This document shows positions 1 through 10,519 of a stretch of 64,000 nt of DNA, piece after piece. The stretch lies in contig JBCAQO010000005.1 of assembly GCA_039111635.1 (NCBI GenBank), positions 1,878,521 through 1,942,520 of the forward strand, in the 5' to 3' direction. The number at the start of each line of letters is the position of its first letter. Positions within the stretch are counted from its first letter, which is position 1. Source of the DNA: Heterobasidion occidentale. Its lineage: Eukaryota; Basidiomycota; Agaricomycetes; Russulales; Bondarzewiaceae. The notes under the pieces were generated by a model. The model ran no database searches. It was not told the origin of the DNA and was given only the letters and a program-made list of their open reading frames with translations. The translations under genes were made by a program, and so were the position numbers.

Positions 1-454
1 ACAGTGTGAGGACTGTGTAGGAACGAAGAGAATAGACTGAAGATCCTCAGCCTATTCTATGGGCCTTATATACTATATAGGGTATAGGGTAAGAGTCCGT
101 GTGCTTCTCCAGGTTTCCATCCTAGGAGAGCTGTGGCCGCCGTCTTCCTCTGCTGGCGCCTACTCTTGTGCTTCTCCAGTCGCACTGATCCATCATGGTG
201 CGACGAGGAGCTTACCCGTAAGCCCTAAGCCCATGGCATGTGAATGCCTCTCATATTACTGTGTGAACTCAGTGAGCCTCATATCCCTCTCATATAGCCT
301 CTACCGATGTCTTGAAGAACCATCGGTCTTGTCGGCTCCCAAGGACATGCCAAATACCTTGATGTATGCTCTGTAGTGGAGCCACCTAGCATGTGATGCT
401 TGATCCATCGGTTAGACACGGCCGCGAAGGGCCCCGATCGGTCAAGTCATAACA
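1..454 (-). repeat. Probable LTR fragment in minus orientation (left edge)
   Basis: Read on the minus strand, a purine-rich tract (positions 457-468, ending in GGGGG) is directly followed by TAATGTTATGAC. A polypurine tract followed by TG is the usual 3' LTR boundary of Ty3/gypsy elements. The rest, to the window edge, is non-coding and AT-box-like. The orientation is opposite to the gag-pol element that follows, so it is probably a separate insertion. Its other end lies outside the window, so this is an inference from the boundary motif only. Confidence 0.35.
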
Positions 455-493
455 TTACCCCCTTTCTAGGTCCCAACTCCTGAGGGGACTACT

Positions 494-963
494 TGTTAAG
501 AGCCGGCTCATAACACATGATATATGATCACCTGATCATATGACACGCGGTCTATGACCAACGGATATGGCCTATACCCGGTGACCGACCCTTTGACTTC
601 ACCAACGGACATTGAGTTATCTTATCTTATCTTCTACCCCTGATCAGCGATCATGTCATCACAGTTACCTGAACGGTTCCTGTTCCTGGTTCCTGTCCCT
701 GCCCCAACGGTTTGTTCGTTGATTCTTCGATCGTTGATCATTTGCTTCTATTTACCTCGGTACCTTAAGAAGCACGGACCTTCTGTCGATCTTGCCCTAA
801 AGTAGTTTACGTATATATAGAACGAGCCAGATACCTGTATCGCCAGCTCGTTCACCTTTGTTACTCCCCACCTGTTCTTACTCTTGAACCTTTGGTACTA
901 GCCATACCTCTGCTACATCATAGTCTTTGCCAATAGGCCAGACTCTTGATTGTCAATAGAACA
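494..963 (+). repeat. Possible 5' LTR and leader of the plus-strand chromovirus
   Basis: The stretch begins with TGTTAAGAGCC, contains a TATA-like box (GTATATATAG, about 811-820) and a pyrimidine-rich region after it, and lies just upstream of the gag remnant. These are LTR promoter features. No matching 3' LTR can be checked because the element runs into an assembly gap, so the borders are approximate. Confidence 0.35.
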
Positions 964-1318
964 TCTGCTTGAGCATCGGTTTGACTTGCCCTGCGCTTCT
1001 CTCTATCATCATCCTCAACCACTCAGTCGTCATATCAATACTGGCTGAGTTCTATACAGGACTAGCAGTATTCTATCTCGGCTTTAGTGGGCAGCATATC
1101 TACTGCCATCCAGGTCCGCATCAGGTCGTACCCGCACACCTGTGGGAAAACCTTTGTGCATTCCTGGAGACACGATACCATCACGAATCCCTCGTGCATC
1201 CCGAATTACGCACACAAGTAGCCGCTGGTGCCTTTATCGGACGCACTTGGATTTGGCACGTCCCTCAGTGACTCAGGAGCCTCCTGACACATCACGTGCG
1301 AAGACCAGGTCTTAACAC

Positions 1319-2177
1319 TTGAACGAGCTCACCTGCCCCTGCCTCACTCTGGACGGACTACCCTCCCCAAATACCGAGATCGTCGGTGTCATCACCTTCC
1401 ATCTACACGAAGGCGATTTACGCCGAACACACACACTCTCCATCACCCTTGTAGCAGAACCACCCGAGGTCATTAGCAGTGCGCTTAACCAAATCACCGA
1501 CAGTTTGTTCAGACCGCTACTCCATCACCCCCCATACCGATATCGACTCGAAAGGGACGGATACGTTACGTTCCCTATCTCCATCCGGATCACGCCCCAC
1601 TACTCCAACCTTCGCCCAGCCAGCGAAGATGAGTACCGCCAAGACCCCGGAACCGGAACCCCCGGACAAAGCCTTTCAACTGCCCAGTGTACCAGACCGA
1701 CTACTGAAAGTCACCCAAGGAAACAGAAATTGGGTCCAGTACACACAGAGGTTCGGGGCGGTTGCCCTCCTAGCCAGAGCAAACGACCAACTCAAGAAGA
1801 AATATTACCTGAGAGGACTCAAGAAAGAACTCGCCGTGCGAGTCCTTCAGGACGGAGTACCAGATCGTTTTGAAGATCTAATAACTCAAACAGGGAAGCA
1901 CGCGGAGTCAATGGAAGAAGAAGCTTTTCAAGAAGCCTACAGACCAATCCTATCGCCATACCAAGGAAGGAAAAGGAAGCGCGAAGGTACTGACGACGAC
2001 ATTTGTTTTAGTTGCAGTGAACCAGGACATTGGCAAGGACTGCCCAACCAAAGGACACGAAGCCGAAGAAACCCTATGGGAAAGGATGCAAGGAACCCCA
2101 GAACGGAACCGATACCAGGAAAAGAAGCTCGCGGAAGCTTCGGAGATACAGCATCTCTTGGAACAGATCTCGGATAG
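1319..2177 (+). pseudogene. gag remnant of the chromovirus with broken zinc knuckle
   Basis: Two overlapping reading frames (1319-1873 and 1479-2177) carry short gag-like pieces. The most convincing part (about 1740-2000) is a basic capsid-like stretch leading to a CCHC-type knuckle. The first two cysteines and the Gly-His are read in the 1479 frame (CFSCSEPGH). The last cysteine (GKDCP) lies in another frame starting at about 2017, so a frameshift splits the knuckle at about 2030. The piece is shorter than a normal gag, which suggests internal deletion. No function is left. Confidence 0.65.
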
Positions 2178-2351
2178 GCGCCAGCCAACGCCTATTCCGA
2201 CAAGCAATCGGTTCTCGCCAATCGCACACTTATGCGAAGAAGTAGAAGTCAAAGAAGATCCCAGACCAGCCATCTCGATCTCTTCGATCTCTCAGATTGT
2301 AAAAACAGGGGCACCATCACTTCGAATTGAAATAGATCTCATAGGATCAAT

Positions 2352-2729
2352 AGGACGGCAAGAACCACTGCGCTAATCGACAGCGGAGCAACCGGCAACT
2401 TCATTAATCGCCGGTTCGTAGAGAAACATCGAGTTGCGACCATCCCCACTCGACCCATCCCCATAAATCATGTGGGAGGAGAATCACTAGGAAATTACCG
2501 CACGGGTAAACATAGGCGTTCGCATTCACGGAGAAAATCGCGGAACGCACCAGGAACGAACCTTACTATTTGTCTCGGACATAGGAAAGGAGGACGTGAT
2601 TCTAGGAACCGACTGGTTGTTAAAGCACAACCCAGAAGTCGACTGGCATGCCTACGGGCTGCACCTCACGAGATGCCCACCCTCCTGTCTAATACAAGGA
2701 GGGCCGGTCAAGGCCAAAAGAGCCTTTAG
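2352..2729 (+). pseudogene. Chromovirus aspartic protease remnant
   Basis: At 2379-2390 the sequence encodes Asp-Ser-Gly-Ala in the context LIDSGATGNFI, the active-site motif of retroviral-type aspartic proteases. It lies between the gag remnant and reverse transcriptase, as expected. No single open frame links it to its neighbours: a stop ends the preceding frame near 2376 and the following frame ends at 2729. It is read as a decayed part of the polyprotein. Confidence 0.55.
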
Positions 2730-3123
2730 GAAGAAACAATATTCCCCACCCTCGAGGAGAACAGGATAGAGGCCGAGGGCTATCAGCGCCGGGACTACAG
2801 CATCCCATCACAAAAGGCGGGAATACCTAGGACAGGCCGGAAAGTGGGAAACACTACAGTACCACATCCGCGGACAATACCTAAAGATCCGGGGTTCACA
2901 ACCCGAAGGTTGAATGCGCATCTTCGCGCTCGGGCTAAACAAATGGAAGCCCCCACATGGGCCGAAGAAGATGCAACGGAAGACGGTAGCGGCAAGCCCG
3001 CACTTTCCTCCACGAACCTAGACGAAGATGGAGTATACCTCGTCAGGTACCTAGAAACGGGAGCTCTAGAAGCACTGGAACTATACAACGACTCCGAGGA
3101 AGGAGTAGACATCCACAGAGCCG

Positions 3124-3300
3124 AAACCCAGGAAAAGTCGCAGCCTTGGGGCATGCGCGAAGAAAAGTCGCGACCTTGGGGTACGCGCGAAGACAAATCG
3201 CGGCCTAGGGGCACGCGTGAAGACAAGGAAAATCAGTCGCAGCCTTGGGGCGCGCGCAAAGAATTCAAGATAAGTCGCAACCTAGGGCAAGCGCGAAGAC
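3124..3300 (+). repeat. 30-bp tandem repeat inside the chromovirus pol leader
   Basis: About five imperfect copies of a 30-bp unit encode a charged ten-residue repeat of the form E-x-K-S-R-P-W-G-T-R in the open frame 2844-3341. The fourth copy is longer by a short insertion. It lies between the protease and reverse transcriptase. It looks like a minisatellite that expanded inside the element's coding sequence. Confidence 0.75.
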
Positions 3301-3507
3301 CCGCTCGGGCTGGAACCAAAGAAACAGACCAAGCATACTAACTCACAGCGCTTAGCGGAAGAAGCCGCAAAGGGAAAGCCGGAGTTATCATTCGAAGAAA
3401 TCGTACCAAAGGAATACTGGGACTACAAAGAAGTATTCACCGGACGACCCAAAGGACGGCTCCCACCGGAAAGACCATGGGACCATCATATTGACATCAA
3501 GGAGGGC

Positions 3508-5975
3508 ATGGAACACTCGTTACGCCCCAAACTCTACAGTCTAAGTCCTATCGAACAGGCCGAGCTCAAGAAATTTATAGAGGAAAATCTGGCCAAGGGA
3601 TTCATCAGGGAATCCAAGTCACACATCGCATCACCCTTCTTTTTCGTCAAAAAGAAGAACGGAAAATTGCGGCCAGTCATGGATTATCGACGGTTAAACG
3701 AGATAACCGTGAAGAACAAGTACCCCCTGCCGATAATCCAGGAACTTTTAGACCTACTCAAGGATGCGGAATACCTCTCGCTTATGGATGTTGACACAGG
3801 TTTCAACAACATAAAGATGTTGAGAAGGATATTCACAAGGCGGCATTCCTAACGAATCTAGGAATGTACGAACCCCTCGTCATGTACTTCGGATTAACGA
3901 ACTCGCCGGCCACCTTCCAAACCATGATGAACTCGCTCTTCAAGGACCTCATCTACTCGGGGAAGGTTGCGATCTACATGGACGATATCTTGGTATTCAC
4001 CAAGACCATGGAAGAACACATCCGAATCGTACGGCAGGTCCTCAAAATATTGAAGGAAAACGATCTCTACCTGCAGCCATCGAAATGCCAATTCCACAAA
4101 GACAAACTGACGTACTTGGGGTACGTCATATCGCATGGACACCTGGAAATGGATCCAGTCAAGGTAGAAGGAATCGCGCAGTGGCCGACGCCCACTCGCG
4201 TCAAGGAAGTACAGTCCTTCCTTGGATTCTGCAATTTTTATCGCAGATTTATAAAGGATTACTCGAAAGTAGCACGACCGCTATTCGAGTTAACACAGAA
4301 GGAACACGCCTGGGTATGGACCCCAGGATGCGAGCAGGCCTTCCAACAGCTTAGGAAGGCATTCACCGAGTCACCTGTACTAATCATGCCGGATACGGAA
4401 CAGCCATTCCGCATCGAATGCGATGCCTCTGATTTTGCTACAGGTGCAGTACTCTCGCAACAGGCCAAGGACGGCAAGTGGCACCCATGTGCCTATATAT
4501 CGAAATCCCTTGCACCCGCAGAACGAAACTACCCAATATACGACAAGGAACTTCTGGCGGTAGTACGGTCGTTCGAAGCATGGAGACATTACTTGGAAGG
4601 CGCCACACACCAGGTCGACGTCTGGACCGATCATAAGAATCTGGAATGGTTCAGGACATCACAGAAACTAAATCGTCGACAAGCCCGGTGGTCGCTTTAT
4701 TTGTCACGCTTCGACTACAAACTCACACACAAGGCGGGGACCACGAATAAATCAGACGGTCTGTCTCGGAGGCCAGACCATAAAGAGGGGGTGGAATTAG
4801 ACAATTCGGGAGAAGTCCTCCTCGGGCCGGAAATTTTCGATAAAACAACCCAGCCAAACTCCCGGACCCCCTTCACAGAAGCAACGAACATCAGATCTGT
4901 CCATCTCGGCGCAACAGATCTGATAGAACCTCTCGATCCACAGAAGATCTTCCACCTTAGGGCAACGGGAAGAACGGCGGTTACCATGATCGAGACGGAG
5001 CTTAGGGACCGCATCATAGCAGGAAACAGGGAAGACCCCTGGCTATTGGAAATACTGAAACAGGTCAATGAACTCGGACCAAGATCCCTCAAGAAAGGCT
5101 TGCAGGAATGGAACGAAGAGGACGGCCTCGTACTACATCGCGGAAAGGTTTACGTACCGTCAAACGGAGAACTACGAAGGGACATAATCAAACGGCATCA
5201 CGACAACCGAACAGCGGGACATCCAGGAGTTAGAGGTACCCTGGCGTCAGTCGGTCAAGACTATACTTGGCCCGGAATGTCTAACACGGTACAACAATAC
5301 GTGGAAGGATGCGCAATATGTCAATCAACGAAGAACGACACACACCCGACAATGGTGCCGTTACAGCCTACGGAGATACCGGACCGACCATTCGGAACAA
5401 TCACAATGGATTTTATTACAGATCTCCCGGAGTCAAATGGATACGACTCAACACGTGGTCACGGATCGGATAACGAAGACAACGATCATCACCCCTTGCA
5501 AGAAGACGATCGATTCCGACGGAACGGCGAAATTACTCTTAGATCACACATGGCGACGGTACGGATTACCGGACAAGATAATTTCGGACCGCGGAACACA
5601 ATTTGCGTCTAAAGTAGCACAGGCGCTACTAGAAGAATTAGGAATCTAGTCATCCCTTAGCTCGGCTACCACCCACAGACGGATGGAGCAACGAAACGGA
5701 TGAACCAGGAACTGGAGCAATACCTCAGGGCATTTTGCAGCTCCACACAGGACGACTGGGCCGAACTTATTCCCTATGCAGAATATGCCCACAACTCACA
5801 CCAGCACTCGGCGACAAAGATCTCGCCGTTCGAGCTCCTTCATGGATACCAACCAAGAGCTTACCCTGCAATCGTCGGAAACACAAATGTACCCACTGCC
5901 GACAAGCGCCTAGAACTGTTAAAGAAAGCACAGCAAGAAGCAAAGGCCAGTTTGAAATTGCAGCAGAATCCATGA
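3508..5975 (+). pseudogene. Chromovirus reverse transcriptase, RNase H and integrase core (broken)
   Basis: The fingers and first palm part of the reverse transcriptase are in 3508-3852. After a one-base frame change near 3813 the palm continues in 3864-5612 with the catalytic YMDD (about 3978-3990), then RNase H (IECDASDFATGAVLS) and the integrase zinc module (His-His near 5195-5220, CAIC near 5310). The integrase core is scattered over three frames: 3864-5612, 5437-5649 (DRGTQF motif), a stop at 5647-5649, then 5700-5975. The parts are well preserved at the protein level, so the element died fairly recently. It needs at least three repairs to read through, so it is inactive. Confidence 0.88.
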
Positions 5976-7303
5976 AGACTCAGCACGACAAGTTTGGGGT
6001 AGAACTTCCCCCATTCAAGAAAGGCGATCAAGTATGGCTCGACGGAAAGAACATACACACGGATCACCCCTCGGAGAAGTTAAGGCCAAAAAGATTTGGG
6101 CCATTCAAGATTTTGGACACCATAGGAACGGTTAACTATCGGCTAGAGTTGCCGAAGAATTGGAGGAAGATACACAATGTCTTCCATGCCTCGCGGTTAA
6201 CCATGTACAAGGAGAACACCACTCACGGTCCAAACTACAGGAAACCTCCACCCGACCTCATCGAAGGACAGGAAGAATTTGAGGTCGAAAGAATTATAGC
6301 ATCCCGCCGCTTTGGACGTTGGAAGACCCTACAATACCTAGTCAAATGGAAAGGGTACCCGGAATCCGACAACTCATGGGAATCAGCGGACGCGGTCAAG
6401 AACGCAAAGGAGGAAGTTGATGACTTCCACAGGAAATACCCACTGGCAGTCCGAGGCATGGAGCCGTCTACTCGGGAATTACAACTCGCACTCGACAGAA
6501 ACCAGATAGTGGAACTGTGCGACAGACAAATTCGGCTAATGAAGACCTCGGCAGGGAAGAAGCTACTCGACGCAGGTTTAACGGTCAAACAAGCGGAGAC
6601 CACAATACAGGAAGAAACCTCGAGACGGAAGCTGACACAGACATCAGCAGGAAAGAAACTACTAGGCGCAGGACTAACGGTTAAACAGGCAGAAACCGCT
6701 ATACAGGAAGAATCCATAAGGCGCAAGTTACTCGTTCACCCAATAGGGAAGAAACTACTAGCCACGGGAGCCACGGTCGCACACATACGAGCATCCATGG
6801 TGGATGAAGAATACAGGCGAAAGCTCAGGAAAACAAAGCTAGGAAGACGGCTCCTAGCTACCGGCGCGACGCCGGCGGAAATCAGGTTGGGACTCAAGAA
6901 AGCCCAACCATTGTTACCCAGTGGACAGATCATTATGCATCGACAAGGGAAGAACCTCACCTATGACACAGAGAGTCTAGGAAAGAGCACTCAGACGAAT
7001 AAACGCGAACGCGCTCAGGAAACGAAGGTGGCCCCTTCCTCTTCCTCTCGCACATCGACATATTCCCCTGGAGTCAAACACGAGTCAAGGAAATCCCAGA
7101 AATCAACATGGGCCAGGAAGAATGCGGATGAACAAGTATCAAATTGGAGATACCGCGCAGTCAAGGACCTGGAGAGACAAATGACCAAGGGACTCGCTTG
7201 GAAAAAGGATTCACTTCGTCAAAATGCCGACGAAGACGACGGATCAGAAGAAGGCTCGATTCACACACCGGAACCAGGACACGTCTTATCAAAACGCCGA
7301 TGA
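5966..7303 (+). CDS. Chromovirus integrase C-terminus with chromodomain and extra tandem repeats
   Basis: An open frame (5735-7303; the homologous part starts at about 5966) holds the integrase C-terminal region, with the FKKGDQVWL and GPFKILDTIG type motifs, followed by a chromodomain at about 6275-6450 (aromatic and WKGYP core). In chromoviruses the chromodomain directs integration to chromatin marks. After it come four copies of a roughly 36-residue unit (about 6544-6900) built on GKKLL-x-AG-x-TV and ending E-x-x-RRKL, then a Ser/Lys-rich tail. The repeated tail is not part of the usual element plan. The frame is open, but its upstream polyprotein is broken. Confidence 0.8.
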   Translation, partial: ESMKTQHDKFGVELPPFKKGDQVWLDGKNIHTDHPSEKLRPKRFGPFKILDTIGTVNYRLELPKNWRKIHNVFHASRLTMYKENTTHGPNYRKPPPDLIEGQEEFEVERIIASRRFGRWKTLQYLVKWKGYPESDNSWESADAVKNAKEEVDDFHRKYPLAVRGMEPSTRELQLALDRNQIVELCDRQIRLMKTSAGKKLLDAGLTVKQAETTIQEETSRRKLTQTSAGKKLLGAGLTVKQAETAIQEESIRRKLLVHPIGKKLLATGATVAHIRASMVDEEYRRKLRKTKLGRRLLATGATPAEIRLGLKKAQPLLPSGQIIMHRQGKNLTYDTESLGKSTQTNKRERAQETKVAPSSSSRTSTYSPGVKHESRKSQKSTWARKNADEQVSNWRYRAVKDLERQMTKGLAWKKDSLRQNADEDDGSEEGSIHTPEPGHVLSKRR

Positions 7304-7355
7304 AGACTACATGGACGAAGGCTCGGATTACTCGCCGACGGAGAAGTATACGAAA
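7201..7355 (+). repeat. Short tandem duplication at the end of the chromovirus ORF
   Basis: The text around 7219-7270 (encoding QNADEDDGSEEGS) is repeated in altered form at 7288-7345 (QNADEDYMDEGSDY), about 69 bp apart. The first copy's frame stops at 7301-7303; the second continues in another frame to the gap. Confidence 0.5.
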
Positions 7356-7376
7356 GACGCTATGGACCTAGACAGC

Positions 7377-7476
7377 NNNNNNNNNNNNNNNNNNNNNNNN
7401 NNNNNNNNNNNNNNNNNNNNNNNNNNNNNNNNNNNNNNNNNNNNNNNNNNNNNNNNNNNNNNNNNNNNNNNNNNNN
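7377..7476. other. Assembly gap of 100 N
   Basis: Exactly 100 N, the usual placeholder for a gap of unknown length. It joins a repetitive retroelement on the left to clearly more GC-rich unique sequence on the right, so the join rests on scaffolding rather than continuous sequence. Confidence 0.99.
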
Positions 7477-8089
7477 GGCGGGCACTGGGAAGCGAGCGGG
7501 CGAGCGAGCGGGGCTTTATGCGCTGCTGCTGCCCAAGTCGCCCTGGCGCTGACGCTGCCGCATGACCACGCTTCCGGCGCCTCCGCCCTCGCCCTCGCCT
7601 CGCGAAGCCCCGCAGAATTTCAGACGCGTCGCCAGGCGCGCTGCACCGGAGACGCGTGTCACCGCACGGCGCGAGCTGCCCAAGCCCGTCCAAGCGCGGC
7701 AAAGGCACCGCCCCCTTGGGCGCGTCACGCCGATGACGCCGTCGGCCCCGTGCTCCCCTTCCCTCTCCATTGCGCCTGTACGGCTTGCGGCGGTCACAGG
7801 ACCGCTCCATGACGTCGCGGGGATCACGATGCACCCTCGGTCGCGTGTACCACAACCCTATTCTGCTCACGCCTCGGACATATCTCCACACAGCGAGTCG
7901 GGCGAGTTGAACTTTCTAGAGAGAACATACACACCTCCTGACATACTGTCGTGTTCCGCCAGCCGGCCGAGAGCACACGCACGCGCACAAGGTCAGGACA
8001 CACCCACAAAAATCAACACTCCCACAAACCACGTCAAAAACACGAACAGAAACTCAAAAAAAATAACGAAGAAAAAAAAGACGCATGAA
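7477..8089. other. GC-rich non-coding stretch downstream of the ent3-like gene
   Basis: No homology-bearing reading frame was seen here. The 373-residue plus-strand frame that begins at 7562 is a GC-rich artefact running antisense into the ent3-like gene. An A-rich tract at about 8046-8080 lies just past the ent3-like stop on the minus strand and could be part of its 3' end. Confidence 0.5.
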
Positions 8090-10519
8090 TCAAAGCAACA
8101 AATCGTCCGCCCCGCCCGCCGCCGCCCCTCCAACGGGCCCAAACGACCCAAACGCACCCGCGCCCGCCTGCGACTGCGGCACCTTCTGCGCACCGACGCC
8201 CCATATCCCCGCTTGCGCCTTCTCCCGCTCCAGGTCCTTCATCGACTTGGCAGGCGCCGCCGCGCCGCCCCCCAAGCCCATGCCCATGCCCCTGCCGGGC
8301 CCCATGCTCGTCCGCTTCCCGCCCACCGGCGTCCCGGGCTTCGACCCCGCCCCCGAGCCAAGCGACATCCCCATCGTCCACAGATCGTCAAAGTTCCCCG
8401 CAGGCTTCTTCGCCCCCGCCCCAGCCCCCGACGGGACGATCGGCGACGTCGCGAGCGAGGACGTTGCGGTGGAGGACGTCGGGCTCAACGCGGACTGCGC
8501 GAAGGAGAGCGGGCGGCCCTGGCCCTGCGCGCCGTATGCCGCTGGAGTAGGCTGCATGCCCACGCCCATGCCCATGCCCATGCCTTTAGGCGCGCCTGGA
8601 GTAGCGGGAGAGGTGTACAGCGGCTGTCGCGCGGCGTACGCGGGCGTGCCGGTCGCAGCAGCGGGCGCGGGCGCGGAGGCTAGCATGTCCATCAGGCTCG
8701 GTTTGCCGCTCGGGAGCACCGGCACGGCGGGCGCGGCAGCAGTCGCGGACGGCGGGGCCGCCTGGAAGTCGGCAAAGTCGTCGTCTACGAGCGCGTCAGT
8801 CGCCTCGCTCACGACCGAGGAGAGAGGAGGGACTAGGGACAACGCACCGTCCGCGAGGCTCAGGTTCGCGAGCGCAGGGAGCGCCTTGTCTGTGCTCCCC
8901 GCCAACGAGAACCCCGTCGTCCCCGCCGTGGTCACAGGCGCCGCCGGCTCGTCGTCCGCGAACCCGAGCAGGTCCACCTCGGGCGCCTTTTGCACCGGCG
9001 GTGGTGGGGGAGGCTGCGTCGCGGAGCGCGCGGGCGCACCGCCGAGACGCGCCGCGCGCGCCTGGGTCTGGGCCGGCTGCGCGGCGGGCACGGTGAGCGA
9101 GTTGGAGCGGCGCGGGCCCGACTCGTATTCACCCGCGTCGTACTCTTCGTATCCGCGCCGCGCCGCGTCGTCGCGGAACCCGCTGCTCCCGCCCACGCCG
9201 CCGCTGCTTCCGCCGCTGTAATCTGCACGAACGAGCGAAGACCAGGGTCGATCGTCAGCCCGTCAGTCGTCTGCATCTTCCCCTGCGGCTGCGCGCGCAC
9301 TCACCTCGCTCGAACCCGCTCGCGCTGCCGCCGTAGCTCCCGCTGCCGCCGCCGCCCAGCGAGTCGCTGCCGAAGCCGCCGTAGCGCGAGCCGCCGGAGG
9401 CGAAGGAGAGCCCGTCGGAGCCGGTGCCGATGTACTTGCTCTTGTTAGCCTTGGCCTTGCGCCGCTCGACGCGGATCTTCTCGACGTCGGAGAGGAGCTC
9501 GGCGAGCTCGCGCGAGCGGTTGCGGACTGTGGAGGCGGGGCGGGGCGGGTGAGCGATGAATTGGGGGCGGGGAGGTGGGTGGGTGGATGGGTAGGGAATG
9601 GTGGGGGACGCACCGTTTATGCCCTGGTCTTTGCCCTTGTCGTCTATGTAGTGGAAGTTGCGGAGCATCTTGATGGTGGAGATGTGCGAGCGGGCGTCGT
9701 CGACGACGCGCTCGCTGCCGTGCTTGACGAGGTACTCGAGTAGTTGGAGCGCCTGCGTGGTCGTTAGCCCGTGCTGCCGACGTTGAGAGAAGACGTAGGG
9801 CGGTACCTTGTATATATGCCGCCATTGGCGCGCTTCTTTCTCCATGAACTGCGAGTATATGCACGGCATGATCTCGTTGAAGTTTTGACTTTTTCGGGTG
9901 CGGTTATCGGAGACTGATCAGGCAAGAGCGGGGGAGTGGGTGCTCACAAGTTGAATGTCCTGCGATGCGGCGGGGCGGGGTGAGATGCGTCGCCCGGGTG
10001 GGATGGGGGAAGGGGCGGGGGACGTACCCTTGTGCGATCTCGGTCATCAGCGTCGAGCTCGCTCCCCTGCGCGCACGCACAACGCCAAGAGCATCAGTAC
10101 CATTGTCCACGTGCGGCCGTTCATGGCCGGGAGGTCCGAGAGGAAACAAAATGAAGGGGGCGACGTACCATGGATCGTCGTTGGTCGCCTCGCGCACCTT
10201 GGCCTCCATCTCGCTGACATTAAGCACGACGTTCTTGGCCTACACATCGCCGCACAACAGGCGCCCATAGTGGTCAGCGATCACAGTCGGCCTCTTATCA
10301 CATGAAGCAATGGAAGACCGAAACACGAAACACGAAATGAAGATGAGAGGAGACGGAGACTGGGCGAGTCGCAAAGAGAAGCAAGGGGCGGGCGGGGCGG
10401 GGTGGCGGTAAAGCGCGAGGCAGGTCGCGGGCGCGAGGACGCACCTGGTTGTACATGCTCTTGATGTCGTACATGGTGAGGTTGGTGATCGTGTTTCCCC
10501 ATGATTCGATGCGGTCCAT
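8090..10519 (-). CDS. ENTH-domain clathrin adaptor, Ent3/epsinR-like
   Basis: Seven exons read on the minus strand: 10445-10519, 10169-10239, 10028-10066, 9807-9888, 9614-9752, 9305-9526, 8090-9222. All have GT-AG borders and keep frame, giving 586 residues. The N-terminus (about residues 10-150) is an ENTH domain with the Ent3/epsinR signature SMYNQAKNVVLNVSEMEAK and the LQLLEYLVKHG helix. ENTH proteins of this class bind phosphoinositides and help form clathrin vesicles between Golgi and endosomes. The rest is a Gly/Ser/Pro-rich disordered tail with a DDFADFQ motif, like the acidic-Phe motifs that bind adaptor gamma-ears. The 54-nt intron at 9753-9806 is a multiple of three without a stop. 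The gene is head-to-head with the Ser-rich gene at 11587. The call rests on the ENTH motifs; Ent3 versus Ent5 is inferred. Confidence 0.9.

Larger units (their letters stand above)
494..7376 (+). mobile_element. Decayed Ty3/gypsy chromovirus (LTR retrotransposon), truncated by gap
   Basis: In order on the plus strand there are a gag remnant with zinc knuckle, an aspartic protease motif (DSGA), reverse transcriptase with YMDD, RNase H, an integrase with an HHCC zinc-binding module, and an integrase C-terminus with a chromodomain. This order is diagnostic of Ty3/gypsy chromoviruses. Frameshifts and stops break gag, reverse transcriptase and integrase, so the copy cannot act by itself. The 3' end and 3' LTR are lost in the N gap. 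The element is non-collinear with the GC-rich DNA beyond the gap. Confidence 0.9.

Noticed and set aside
7224..7565. Open frame running through the N gap
   Set aside because: It joins retroelement and unrelated DNA through unknown bases; it cannot be a real gene as drawn.
7562..9221. Plus-strand open frames of 373 and 378 residues opposite the Ent3-like gene
   Set aside because: They are mirror frames of the ENTH protein tail, which is supported by seven in-frame exons.
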